From NCBI RefSeq assembly GCF_030403435.1, contig NZ_JAUEPH010000002.1, forward strand, positions 1 to 64,000: DNA of 64,000 nt, in the 5' to 3' direction. Positions 8,687 to 17,086 of this stretch are shown one piece after another (position 1 is the first letter of the stretch; the number at the start of each line of letters is the position of its first letter). This stretch comes from Algoriphagus sediminis. Lineage in GTDB: Bacteria; Bacteroidota; Bacteroidia; Cytophagales; Cyclobacteriaceae. The notes under the pieces are model-generated. The model had not been told where the DNA came from, ran no database searches, and was given only the letters and a program-made list of their open reading frames with translations. Both the position numbers and the translations under genes were made by a program.

Positions 8687-9393
8687 TGCTTTGGACTGCA
8701 GTCGTATTAGGTTTCCTGGGATCATTCCATTGTATTGGGATGTGTGGACCTATTGCTATGGCGGTCGGTGGTTCTTCATCGAAAACATTCCTGTGGAAAA
8801 AAATTATTTATAACCTAGGGAGAGCCTTAACTTATTCTATTCTTGGTCTGATTATCGGATTATTAGGTTTTTCTCTTTCACTGGCAGGAGTTCAGCAGGG
8901 AGTTTCTATTGCAATTGGGATTACTATCGTTGCCTTTTCTTTGAGCTATAAAAAGGCAGACCGATTCCTCACTATTCCGGCCCTGTCTTCTGCAGTCGCT
9001 TGGATTAAGCGAAGATTGGGTAGTGGGCTTAAGGCGGGGAGTATGTCAGCCTTTTTCACTAGTGGAGTGTTTAATGGACTGTTACCATGTGGAATGGTTT
9101 ATATGGCTCTGGTTGCTGCCCTTGGCCTCCAAGACCCATTGATTGGAGCGGCTTACATGTTCTTTTTTGGTTTGGGCACTATTCCGATGCTCTTATTTTT
9201 GATGCTATCCGGAACCATCCTTTCTGTTCCTTTACGGCTGAAATTCCAAAGAGCAATTCCTTATTTAGGATTGATTATTGGAATTCTTTTTGTCTTCAGA
9301 GGATTAGGTCTTGGGTTTCATGGAAGCCCACAAATTCAAGCCTTTGATTATGGAAATCAAACGGTTGAAATCACCATGTGTAGTGAAGACTAA
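8686..9393 (+). CDS. Sulfite exporter TauE/SafE-like membrane protein of the cco locus
   Basis: A 235-residue integral membrane protein with about six helices arranged as two repeats. Each repeat starts with a conserved cysteine-containing motif (GSFHCIGMCGPIAMA near 11 and FNGLLPCGMVYMAL near 130), as in the UreH/DsbD-like transmembrane domain. Homologues sit beside ccoGH in many Bacteroidetes and proteobacteria, where copper or thiol handling for cbb3 maturation is suspected. I use the ATG at 8686, which overlaps the ccoH stop; a TTG three bases upstream is in frame but less likely. The gene overlaps hemN tail-to-tail by four bases. Confidence 0.82.
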   Translation: MLWTAVVLGFLGSFHCIGMCGPIAMAVGGSSSKTFLWKKIIYNLGRALTYSILGLIIGLLGFSLSLAGVQQGVSIAIGITIVAFSLSYKKADRFLTIPALSSAVAWIKRRLGSGLKAGSMSAFFTSGVFNGLLPCGMVYMALVAALGLQDPLIGAAYMFFFGLGTIPMLLFLMLSGTILSVPLRLKFQRAIPYLGLIIGILFVFRGLGLGFHGSPQIQAFDYGNQTVEITMCSED

Positions 9394-10754
9394 ATGGACT
9401 TACTGAAAGTTGATTTTGCCTGAGGAGCTTCAAGCATTTTTAGATCAAACTGAAAGCAAATGTTTCTAATGAAGGTCATCCCAAAATCACTCACTTTAAT
9501 GATTTGATCCTTTATTGAAATCAGTTCCTCTTCTTGCATTTCTGCCAGTTTTCTTCGGTTTAATTCGGGCAGACGATTCCAAATTTCACTATCTATTCTA
9601 GCTTCTTGATGACAAATTAAATCAAGAATGAATTCTTTGGCGATAAGGTCAGAAGCGCTGTTTTCATGGCTTCTAACCAAGTAATCCGAACCTTCATTAA
9701 TCTTCCGAATATACTCCTTATGACCTTTTTCATTTTGGGCGAACCCAAGATGAATATCACTGATGCTTGTGGCTCCTAACCCAATCATAAGTTTACTGGG
9801 TGAAGTGGTGTAGCCCATGAAGTTCCTATGTAAACTACCTTCTGATTTTGCCTTGCAAAGCGGATCTTCTGGCAGGGCAAAATGATCCATTCCAACTTCC
9901 TCATAACCTGACTTTGTTAGGATGTCTTTTCCGAGTTCGTACAAAGCCCGTTTATCATTTTCATTGGGTAAAAATTGCTCAAAGCTTTTTTGAGCTTTAA
10001 AAAGGGATGGAAGATGGGCATAACTGTAAAATGCAATTCGTTCAGGCTTCAGATCCATCACCTTTCCGAAGGTTTGACTTAGGGTTTCCTTATTCTGGTG
10101 AGGCAATCCATAGATCAGGTCAAAATTAATTGAAGTGTATCCAATTCTTCGTGCTGCCTCGGTGATCTGCACCACTGTCTCAAATGGCTGTACCCTGTGA
10201 ATGGCCTGCTGAACTTTCAGGTCGAAATCCTGGATTCCAAAACTTACCCGATCAAAACCGAGACTATGTAAGGTTGCTAAATGCTCTTCAGTTGTATTAT
10301 TTGGGTGTCCCTCAAAGCTAAATTCCCTATTACCATCAACATAGCAATCTGAGATGATTTCATTTAAAAGGGAATGGAGGGATTCCGGTGAGAAAAAAGT
10401 TGGAGTGCCTCCGCCAAGGTGAATTCCTTTCAGCAAGGGTTTAGAGCCAAATCGAGTCAAATAGGACTTCCACTCTTTCTTTACCGCCTTGATGTAAGGT
10501 GTCTCTATCGAATGATTTTTAGTTATGTATTTATTGCATCCACAGTAAGTACAAAGGCTTTCACAAAATGGAAAATGAATATACAGGGTGATCCCTTCCT
10601 CTTCTCCATACATATGAAAAGCTTTTTTCACCAATTCCTCCCAACTATCCAAATCAAGCTGGTTTTCCCAAAAAGGCACCGTAGGATAGCTGGTATATCT
10701 TGGAACCGGGGAGTTATACTTCTGAATTAGTCTTTCTTTTTTTGAATCCATCAT
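9390..10754 (-). CDS. hemN: Oxygen-independent coproporphyrinogen III oxidase
   Basis: This radical-SAM enzyme decarboxylates coproporphyrinogen III to protoporphyrinogen IX without oxygen and so supplies haem to the cbb3 oxidase under low oxygen. Motifs: YNSPVPRYTSYPTVPFW at the N terminus, the cluster motif CESLCTYCGC (CxxxCxxC) with the extra cysteine typical of HemN, GGGTPTF, and a C-terminal HemN domain; length (about 454) matches the family. The in-frame TTG at 10763 is possible but I prefer the ATG at 10754. The FNR-type site at 10814-10825 lies about 60 bases upstream. Confidence 0.95.
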   Translation of the reverse strand: MMDSKKERLIQKYNSPVPRYTSYPTVPFWENQLDLDSWEELVKKAFHMYGEEEGITLYIHFPFCESLCTYCGCNKYITKNHSIETPYIKAVKKEWKSYLTRFGSKPLLKGIHLGGGTPTFFSPESLHSLLNEIISDCYVDGNREFSFEGHPNNTTEEHLATLHSLGFDRVSFGIQDFDLKVQQAIHRVQPFETVVQITEAARRIGYTSINFDLIYGLPHQNKETLSQTFGKVMDLKPERIAFYSYAHLPSLFKAQKSFEQFLPNENDKRALYELGKDILTKSGYEEVGMDHFALPEDPLCKAKSEGSLHRNFMGYTTSPSKLMIGLGATSISDIHLGFAQNEKGHKEYIRKINEGSDYLVRSHENSASDLIAKEFILDLICHQEARIDSEIWNRLPELNRRKLAEMQEEELISIKDQIIKVSDFGMTFIRNICFQFDLKMLEAPQAKSTFSKSI

Positions 10755-10813
10755 ATGGTTCAAAATTGGCCTAATAGGCAGATGTATCTCCTGTCAATTA
10801 TGGGTCGAAAAAC

Positions 10814-10825
10814 TGATAAAAGTCA
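10814..10825. promoter_or_regulatory. FNR/CRP-type operator upstream of hemN
   Basis: Read on the minus strand this is TGACTTTTATCA inside CTGACTTTTATCAGTTTTT. It shares 17 consecutive bases with the operator at 135-146. It has TGA-N6-TCA symmetry, extended here to CTGA/TCAG, and lies about 60 bases before the hemN start. Confidence 0.65.
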
Positions 10826-10857
10826 GCCTGAAATTAGAATTGACCTAAGACTATGAG

Positions 10858-11901
10858 TTAGTCTAGAAGGAAATTATTGAGGAAGGAATTTTTCAGAGCA
10901 AACCATCCAAAGAATGCGATAATCGCCCAAAACAGATAAACTCTATAGTAATCAGAGGTTTCCTTAAACCGATTTTCTTCGATCTCTGCCTTTTCCAGGG
11001 TATCGATCCGATCAAAAATATTTTGCAGGGCACCGCCATCAGAAGCTCTGAAAAATTCGCCATTTCCAATTCTGGCGATTTCACGAAGTGTGGTTTCATC
11101 CAGATAACTCTCAACCATTTGTGGTCTGCCGAAAAAATCTGTTCCATAGGGTACCATACCGTCTTTGCCTACGGCAATGGTGTAGATTTTTATTTCCAAA
11201 GCAGCTGCTAGGTTTGCCGCGAAAAGCGGGTCTACATTCCCTGCATTGCTTTCTCCGTCACTGAGTAAAATGATTACCTTCGATACAGATTCTGATTCCT
11301 TCATTCGATTTGTGGCAGAAGCCAGAGCAGAGCCTATCGCAGTTCCCTTAGCCTCCATCATATCAAAAGAAATCTCAGAAATGAGATCCGTCAAAAGTTC
11401 ATAATCATTAGTCAAGGGTGCTAAGGAATAAGCCTCTCCCGCAAAAACCACCATTCCTATTCTATCTCCAAATCGACCATTGATGAAGTCATTTGCAGTA
11501 TTTTTTGCTGCCTCAAGTCGATTGGGTGTGAAGTCCTGCAGGTCCATAGATTCTGAAATATCCATGACCAGCATTATGTCAATTCCTTCAGTAAATCGTT
11601 CCACCCGTTCATTGCTTCTTTGCGGCCGGGCAATGGCAATAATAATCAGTAGGAGGCTCACAAAGAAAAACAGAGATGGGATAATCCTCAAAAGCACCCA
11701 GGGATTAGCTTTCCTGACCCGTTTTGGAAGTGAAAGTTCCAGAACCGGATTTTTGAGGAATTTTACAAACTTCCGAATCAAAAGCAGCAGAGGAATCAAC
11801 CACAGTAGATTCAATGCCCAGGCATTTTCCCATTGGAAGCTTTGAAGGGTCTCAGGTGAGAACCAAGACCAGCTGAAGAATTCTTTAAACTGTTCGCTCA
11901 T
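10858..11901 (-). CDS. batA: BatA-like von Willebrand A domain membrane protein
   Basis: A 347-residue protein with hydrophobic helices near residues 30-45 and 75-95, a von Willebrand factor A domain (about 105-305) with an intact metal site DISESMD (DxSxS), and a C-terminal helix (about 320-340). BatA proteins of the Bacteroides aerotolerance group sit in the membrane with the VWA domain outside the cytoplasm and probably act with a MoxR ATPase in stress tolerance or complex assembly. It is the last gene of the group and overlaps the upstream gene by 17 bases. BatB and BatC are not found next to it. Confidence 0.85.
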   Translation of the reverse strand: MSEQFKEFFSWSWFSPETLQSFQWENAWALNLLWLIPLLLLIRKFVKFLKNPVLELSLPKRVRKANPWVLLRIIPSLFFFVSLLLIIIAIARPQRSNERVERFTEGIDIMLVMDISESMDLQDFTPNRLEAAKNTANDFINGRFGDRIGMVVFAGEAYSLAPLTNDYELLTDLISEISFDMMEAKGTAIGSALASATNRMKESESVSKVIILLSDGESNAGNVDPLFAANLAAALEIKIYTIAVGKDGMVPYGTDFFGRPQMVESYLDETTLREIARIGNGEFFRASDGGALQNIFDRIDTLEKAEIEENRFKETSDYYRVYLFWAIIAFFGWFALKNSFLNNFLLD

Positions 11902-12778
11902 TCTTGATTTTCATTAATTTTTCCCTGAAAGTCTTTTGTGCAATTTCTTTCAGATAAGTCGTTGATTCCTGGCTTTCGGTATTTTGTCCTGCATAAATAA
12001 TTAAATCTATCCCCCGCAGTGCATCAAAGACCTTTTTATCCTCCATTTTCTCACTGATCTCACTGGATGTCCATTCCTGATAGGGCTCATTGGTGAGATC
12101 TGCCATGTAAGATTTCCAAAGTCCTATGGTGTCATCCGCAAGCTCAATACTGGGTTTCTCCAAAAGTTCCTCAATCTTTTGCTCCCATAATTTCTCAAAT
12201 CTCTTCCACTTATTTCTTTGATTCCTTTGGGCAAAGAACTTCCTGATTCGATTTCCAAATAGGAAATAAATAATGGCTAGAACTATGAAGAGTATTCCGA
12301 GCCAAATGGAAATGATTATCCAGTTTATTTCCTTTTCCAGTGGCTGGTACACATTGTTTTGCTTAAACTGAAGTTCCTCAGGGATACTGTCCAATGTAAG
12401 TTTGAGCTTTAGCTCATCTTCCAGAGGATAATGGGCAATACTATCATAAGGCAGAATTTCATAAACTGGTAAGGCCACATAGATACTCGAATCCAAAGAA
12501 AAATTCGAGATATAATAGACAGCACTATCCAATGTAGTTCCCTCGCTGGTGCTCGTGGCGAAGACCTGCTTCTCAAGTAAAACCTGATCACCAAAATTAA
12601 AACTGGAATCTGGAAAAAGAATCTGGAATGATTCGGGATATTCTGCCTTTAAAACATACCCGGTTCTTTCACCTAGCATCGCCGAGTCTTGAAGGAAATA
12701 TCCTTCCACTTTTACCTGCTGGGCAAAATTGGAAAAGGAAATTAAAAGCAGGAAGGTTAAAGTGAGAATCCTAGCCAC
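11885..12778 (-). CDS. BatD/DUF4381-like membrane protein
   Basis: A 297-residue protein with a signal peptide (ending near residue 20, NFAQQ), an extracytoplasmic beta-rich half, one membrane helix at about 153-175 (IIISIWLGILFIVLAIIYFLF) and a charged cytoplasmic half. Position between DUF58 and VWA genes and this topology fit the BatD or DUF4381 families that accompany MoxR systems; sequence similarity alone is weak to the eye. It starts with GTG, overlapping the DUF58 gene by 8 bases, which shows a single transcript. Confidence 0.65.
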   Translation of the reverse strand: MARILTLTFLLLISFSNFAQQVKVEGYFLQDSAMLGERTGYVLKAEYPESFQILFPDSSFNFGDQVLLEKQVFATSTSEGTTLDSAVYYISNFSLDSSIYVALPVYEILPYDSIAHYPLEDELKLKLTLDSIPEELQFKQNNVYQPLEKEINWIIISIWLGILFIVLAIIYFLFGNRIRKFFAQRNQRNKWKRFEKLWEQKIEELLEKPSIELADDTIGLWKSYMADLTNEPYQEWTSSEISEKMEDKKVFDALRGIDLIIYAGQNTESQESTTYLKEIAQKTFREKLMKIKNERTV

Positions 12779-13649
12779 GTTTCATGCTTTTATTTCGAAT
12801 TCTGAATAATTCAATCAGGGGAAGAACGATATCCTGCGTAGTGTCTATGCTGAGATAGTTAATCTGATTTTTTTTGCAAATATCTTTGAGTCTTTCTCTT
12901 TCGCTGGTAAATGTGTCGGTGATTTTCTTTGAAAAAGACCCGAAAGCCGTATTCACCCAAGTGGTCTTTCCTCTTTCTTTATCAAAAACGGGAATAATGC
13001 CAAGGGAAGGTAATGCCGATTCTCTTGGGTCTGTCAGCTGCACAGCTACCACATCATGCTTTTCTGCCAATGCCTTGAAAGGTCTTTCGTAATCTTCGTC
13101 GATAAAATCTGAAATCACGATAATTATACTTCTTTTTTTAATAAGGTTCAGGGCGAAGGTAAACATGGAGTTGAGATCAGTCTTTAAGGACTTATTTTCA
13201 TGATCAAAAAGTGCTCTGATCATTCTTACCCCTTGCTTCATTCCTTTTCCCGGAAATACCAGGGCTTCTTTTTGATCGGAGTAGCTGATCAATCCAGTCT
13301 GGCTACCTTCGAAGATTGCAGCAAGTGTAAGTACTCCAGCAACAATCTTTCCCTGATCAATCTTTTTATGTCCTACTTCTCCAATGTCTTGACTTCCAGA
13401 GATATCTAAAAGAAAGTATACACACTGGTCCTTATCTTCTTTAAAGGTCTTGACAAAAGTCCCATGGCCTTTAGCAGAAACCTTCCATTCTATCGTTCTG
13501 ATATCATCTCCGTATTGATAAGGGCGGAGATCATCAAACTCCAAACCAGCTCCTTTGAAAATCGATTTATAATCACCCTGGAGGTGGTTATTGGCCACCT
13601 TCCGGATCATTATTTCGTACTTGCGTAGCTTTTTGAAGAGTTGGTTCAT
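12771..13649 (-). CDS. DUF58 domain protein of the Bat cluster
   Basis: A 292-residue soluble protein with the DUF58 signature GDDIRTIEWKVSAKGHGTFVKTF (about 48-70) followed by a degenerate VWA fold with LLDISGSQD. DUF58 proteins are regular partners of MoxR AAA+ ATPases. Here it is the first gene of the minus-strand group; the usual upstream moxR is absent and a divergent DUF4296 gene lies there instead, so the ATPase must be encoded elsewhere if the system works. Confidence 0.88.
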   Translation of the reverse strand: MNQLFKKLRKYEIMIRKVANNHLQGDYKSIFKGAGLEFDDLRPYQYGDDIRTIEWKVSAKGHGTFVKTFKEDKDQCVYFLLDISGSQDIGEVGHKKIDQGKIVAGVLTLAAIFEGSQTGLISYSDQKEALVFPGKGMKQGVRMIRALFDHENKSLKTDLNSMFTFALNLIKKRSIIIVISDFIDEDYERPFKALAEKHDVVAVQLTDPRESALPSLGIIPVFDKERGKTTWVNTAFGSFSKKITDTFTSERERLKDICKKNQINYLSIDTTQDIVLPLIELFRIRNKSMKRG

Positions 13650-13744
13650 TCAGGATTGAATTTGACCGCCTAAGTTAAAGAGACCACATGAATTTTAAAA
13701 TCTTCCTTATAAATACGGCACGGACAATTTCAGTTAAAAAAGCC

Positions 13745-13752
13745 TAATTTTG
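13745..13752 (+). promoter_or_regulatory. Bacteroidetes -7 promoter element for the DUF4296-mutS2 pair
   Basis: TAATTTTG fits the Bacteroidetes -7 consensus TAnnTTTG and ends four bases before the GTG start at 13757. Transcription would begin on or next to the start codon. No clear TTTG -33 element is present at the usual spacing. Confidence 0.5.
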
Positions 13753-13756
13753 CGAT

Positions 13757-14110
13757 GTGAAAAATCTAAAGCTATTCATCTTATTCACTATTCTCCTCAC
13801 GGGTTGTTCGGATCAAGAAAAGCCCGAATTCATCTTGAATGAAGACGAAATGGTTAACGTCTTGATAGATATCCACATTGCTGAAGGAATTTCTAGCTCC
13901 CTACCGGTCTCATACGACTCTTCAGGGGTAATGTACACTTTGCTAGAAAAAGATGTTTTCACCAAACATGAAATCACAGATTCTGTTTTCACCCAGAGCA
14001 TGTTGTATTATCTCCAGTATCCGGCAGAAATAGATGAAATCTATGGACGGGTGGTGGATTCACTATCCAAGAAACAGGCTTTGTATAAATCACAACAAGA
14101 GAATCAATGA
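13757..14110 (+). CDS. DUF4296 lipoprotein
   Basis: A 117-residue protein beginning with a lipoprotein signal (KNLKLFILFTILLTGC, lipobox LTGC at residues 14-17), then a mostly helical domain with the DUF4296 features MVNVLIDIHIAEG and a YYLQYPAEIDEIYGRVVDSL helix. The function of this Bacteroidetes family is unknown. The start is GTG: the preceding ATG at 13755 is out of frame and stops at once (ATGTGA), and no other start keeps the signal peptide. It overlaps mutS2 by four bases (ATGA). Confidence 0.8.
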   Translation: MKNLKLFILFTILLTGCSDQEKPEFILNEDEMVNVLIDIHIAEGISSSLPVSYDSSGVMYTLLEKDVFTKHEITDSVFTQSMLYYLQYPAEIDEIYGRVVDSLSKKQALYKSQQENQ

Positions 14111-16494
14111 TTTACCCCCGTTCGGTTGAACAGAAAATAAATTTCATCAAAATAAAAGCCCTTTTAAAGGAGCTTTGCTCTTCGGCCCTTGGCCAAAGCT
14201 ATGTCGATAAGCTATCTTTTTCTTCAGACCATAAGCTGGTGAATAAACTTCTTGATCAGACCCAAGAATTCACCAAAATTCTGATAAGCGGTGAGAATTT
14301 TCCAAGCTCGAATTACACAGATTTGACTCCTTTTTTGGAGAAGGCTAAACTGGAAGGAGCCTATTTGGATGAGGAAGAATTTCAGGAAATTAAACTATCC
14401 TTAGCCACGCTTAAAGGTTGTATTACTTTTTTTCAAAAGTTTCAAGATGAGTATCCTGTACTTTCCGACTTGCTGGGCTTATTGCTGGATTTGGATCTAA
14501 ACCTTTTGAAAGAAATCGAGCGTGTAATTGATGATAAAGGTAAACTGAAGAATAATGCATCCAGAGAACTTCAACTCATAAGAAATCAGCTGATCTATGA
14601 GGAAGGTAGGCTCCGAAAGGTGATGGAGCGGATTTTTAAAGAATCCAAGGCGAAAGGACTGACCCCGGAAGATTCTGGAATTACTATTCGTGGAGGTCGC
14701 TTAGTAATTCCCGTTGCTGCGGAAAATAAGCGAAAGTTAAGAGGGTTTATTCATGATGAGTCGGCCACTGGGCAAACTGTCTTTATGGAGCCAGAGGAAG
14801 CTTTGGATATCAATAATGAAATCCGGGATCTCCAGCACATGGAGAGAAGAGAAGTCATTCGAATTCTCACTCAGCTTACTGACCAGTTAAGACCCGCTAT
14901 TCCAGCTTTGCGCAAAGCAACCAATTATCTGGGACTGACAGATTTTATACGTGCCAAGGCAAAATTTGCTCTAAAGGTTGAGGCAAGTCGTCCAGAAATT
15001 AAGCGTAATCGGCAGCTCAAGTTTTATAAGGCCAGACATCCGATTTTGGAGCTTGCATTACAGGCCCAGGGTAAGAAAATTGTTCCCTTAGATATAGAAT
15101 TGGAGGGGAATACCCGACTCCTGGTTATATCGGGCCCGAATGCAGGAGGAAAGTCAGTTTCCTTGAAAACTGTAGCTCTGCTCCAATACATGCTTCAGTG
15201 CGGATTGATGATTCCGGTCCATCCAGATTCTAGTAGCAGCCTTTTCACCAATTTCTTCATTGATATTGGTGATGAACAAAATCTAGAAAATGATCTGAGT
15301 ACTTATAGTTCACATTTGATGAGCATGAAGCACTTCAGTAATTTTGCAGATAAAAAGACCATACTTTTTATTGATGAATTTGGTACAGGGACAGAACCTC
15401 AGTTTGGTGGTGCCATAGCCGAAGCCATCTTACTTTCACTGAATAAATCTGGAGCCTTTGGTGTGGTTACCACTCACTATGGCAACCTGAAGCAGGTGGC
15501 TGATAAACATCAAGGTATGGTCAATGGAGCCATGCGCTATGACGTGAGAAAGCTGGAGCCGATGTATGAATTAGATATTGGTAAACCGGGATCTTCTTTT
15601 GCTTTGGAGATTGCCTCCAAAATTGGTATACGAAAAGAGATTTTGCAGGAGGCAAAAGAAAAAATAGGGGATAAGCGAGTGCAATATGACCGCTTACTCA
15701 CCGAATTGGAGAATGACAAGAATAAGTATTCTAAGCTCTTGGCAGAGGTAACCTCAAAAGATAAGCTTCTCAAAACAAGGCTGAAGGAATACAATGATCT
15801 TAAAGAAACCCTTGAAAGCACTAAAAAGAGATACGTTCAGGAGGCCAAACAAGAAGCCAAACATATTTTAGATCAGGCGAATCGAAAAATTGAAAAGACG
15901 ATTCGGGAGATAAAAGAGAAAAAGGCTGACAAAGCTGAGACTCAAAAGGTCCGCAAGGAACTAGAGGAGTTTAAAGCTACAGTGAAACCTGAAAAACCTG
16001 TTGTTAAATCTGAGAAAATTAAACCACTGGGCGGGGCTATTTCAGAGGGGGACTGGGTTAGGGTCAAAGGTAGTGGAACTATAGGAGAAGTAATTTCTTT
16101 CGGTCCGAAAGAAGCCTTAATCTCTATTGGGGAGCTTAAGTCAACGGTGAAAATTAATCGTCTGGAGAGAATCTCTAACTCAGAGGCGAAAAAAGATAAG
16201 CGATCCATTTCCTCGGGAAGAGGTTTGGGCTCAACCTTAAGCGTTGCGGATTTTTCACCAAGTTTGGATTTAAGAGGGAAAAGAAGTGAGGAGGTTATTC
16301 ACCTAATCGAAAGTTTTATAGACAAAGGCTATATGCATGGGGTTCAGAATTTGCGGATTGTACACGGAAAGGGGAATGGTACATTAAAGGATATCACCCG
16401 CAACCTTCTTCGAAATATGAATACCGTAGAACGCATAGAGGATGAACATGCAGATCGGGGAGGAGCTGGCGTGACCTTGGTGCGTTTAAAATAA
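14107..16494 (+). CDS. mutS2: Endonuclease MutS2
   Basis: MutS2 is a MutS-family ATPase linked to suppression of recombination and, in some bacteria, rescue of collided ribosomes. The 795 residues show: helical core and clamp (1 to about 320), ATPase with Walker A GPNAGGKS (343-350) and Walker B LFIDEFGTGTEP, a long charged coiled coil (about 520-625), a KOW-like segment, and a C-terminal Smr nuclease domain with LDLRGKRSEE and HGKGNGTL (about 720-795). There is no mismatch-recognition N domain, which separates it from MutS. Translationally coupled to the upstream lipoprotein. Confidence 0.96.
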   Translation: MIYPRSVEQKINFIKIKALLKELCSSALGQSYVDKLSFSSDHKLVNKLLDQTQEFTKILISGENFPSSNYTDLTPFLEKAKLEGAYLDEEEFQEIKLSLATLKGCITFFQKFQDEYPVLSDLLGLLLDLDLNLLKEIERVIDDKGKLKNNASRELQLIRNQLIYEEGRLRKVMERIFKESKAKGLTPEDSGITIRGGRLVIPVAAENKRKLRGFIHDESATGQTVFMEPEEALDINNEIRDLQHMERREVIRILTQLTDQLRPAIPALRKATNYLGLTDFIRAKAKFALKVEASRPEIKRNRQLKFYKARHPILELALQAQGKKIVPLDIELEGNTRLLVISGPNAGGKSVSLKTVALLQYMLQCGLMIPVHPDSSSSLFTNFFIDIGDEQNLENDLSTYSSHLMSMKHFSNFADKKTILFIDEFGTGTEPQFGGAIAEAILLSLNKSGAFGVVTTHYGNLKQVADKHQGMVNGAMRYDVRKLEPMYELDIGKPGSSFALEIASKIGIRKEILQEAKEKIGDKRVQYDRLLTELENDKNKYSKLLAEVTSKDKLLKTRLKEYNDLKETLESTKKRYVQEAKQEAKHILDQANRKIEKTIREIKEKKADKAETQKVRKELEEFKATVKPEKPVVKSEKIKPLGGAISEGDWVRVKGSGTIGEVISFGPKEALISIGELKSTVKINRLERISNSEAKKDKRSISSGRGLGSTLSVADFSPSLDLRGKRSEEVIHLIESFIDKGYMHGVQNLRIVHGKGNGTLKDITRNLLRNMNTVERIEDEHADRGGAGVTLVRLK

Positions 16495-16520
16495 AAAAGG
16501 AGCCACGCGGCTCCTTTTTT
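16493..16520. terminator. Bidirectional terminator between mutS2 and a lipoprotein gene
   Basis: AAAAAAGGAGCC (16493-16504), loop ACGC, GGCTCCTTTTTT (16509-16520). The A and T runs on both sides make it work in either direction, and the two genes converge here. Confidence 0.9.
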
Positions 16521-16538
16521 ATTTTGCTTTTGCAAAAC

Positions 16539-17030
16539 TTAATTTCTAGTAAGGTTGAATGTATAGCTACCTGCTATAGCAAACACCCCATTGATTCTAG
16601 CTCCTGGAGCAGGGATATTGAAATCCAGCCTGAGATTATCTGCGGTTTGAGTAAAGGTGATTTCTCTTCCGGATGCTGGAGCACTTCCTGTTAATTCAAA
16701 TTTCGAAAATGTACCATCAGTAAATGACCAGTTTCCGCTATTGTCGAAAAGGTCATTATTATTTGCAGAAGTGTAAGTTCTGGATGTACCGGCATTTAAT
16801 GTCAGCCTGAATCCATCATAAAGGTCCGTCACGGCTGTTCCATCTCGGGTTACACTACCTCCATTTTGAAGACCCCAAGCCTGAGATCCATCTGGTCCTG
16901 TAAGCTTCTCAACTGCTTCCTGCTCTGGGGAAGGAGGTGGGGGAGTAGGGTTTGGCTCATCTCCTCCACATGAAGAAATTACTCCAACTACAACTGCCAA
17001 AACGAAAAACCGAGTGATTAATGATTTCAT
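16539..17030 (-). CDS. Hypothetical lipoprotein
   Basis: A 163-residue protein with a lipoprotein signal (VVVGVISSCGGDEP; Cys about residue 21), a proline-rich linker (PNPTPPPPSPEQEA) and a beta-rich domain with an N-terminal WGLQNGGSVTRDG motif and C-terminal GSYTFNLTRN. It resembles surface or periplasmic lipoproteins of Bacteroidetes with a small lipocalin-like or beta-sandwich domain, but I do not recognise a named family. It is transcribed alone towards the terminator at 16493-16520. Confidence 0.75.
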   Translation of the reverse strand: MKSLITRFFVLAVVVGVISSCGGDEPNPTPPPPSPEQEAVEKLTGPDGSQAWGLQNGGSVTRDGTAVTDLYDGFRLTLNAGTSRTYTSANNNDLFDNSGNWSFTDGTFSKFELTGSAPASGREITFTQTADNLRLDFNIPAPGARINGVFAIAGSYTFNLTRN

Positions 17031-17086
17031 ATACTTTAATTGTGTGCGGTAAAATTAATTAATAGTGGTGAAGTTCAAAGTGAAGA

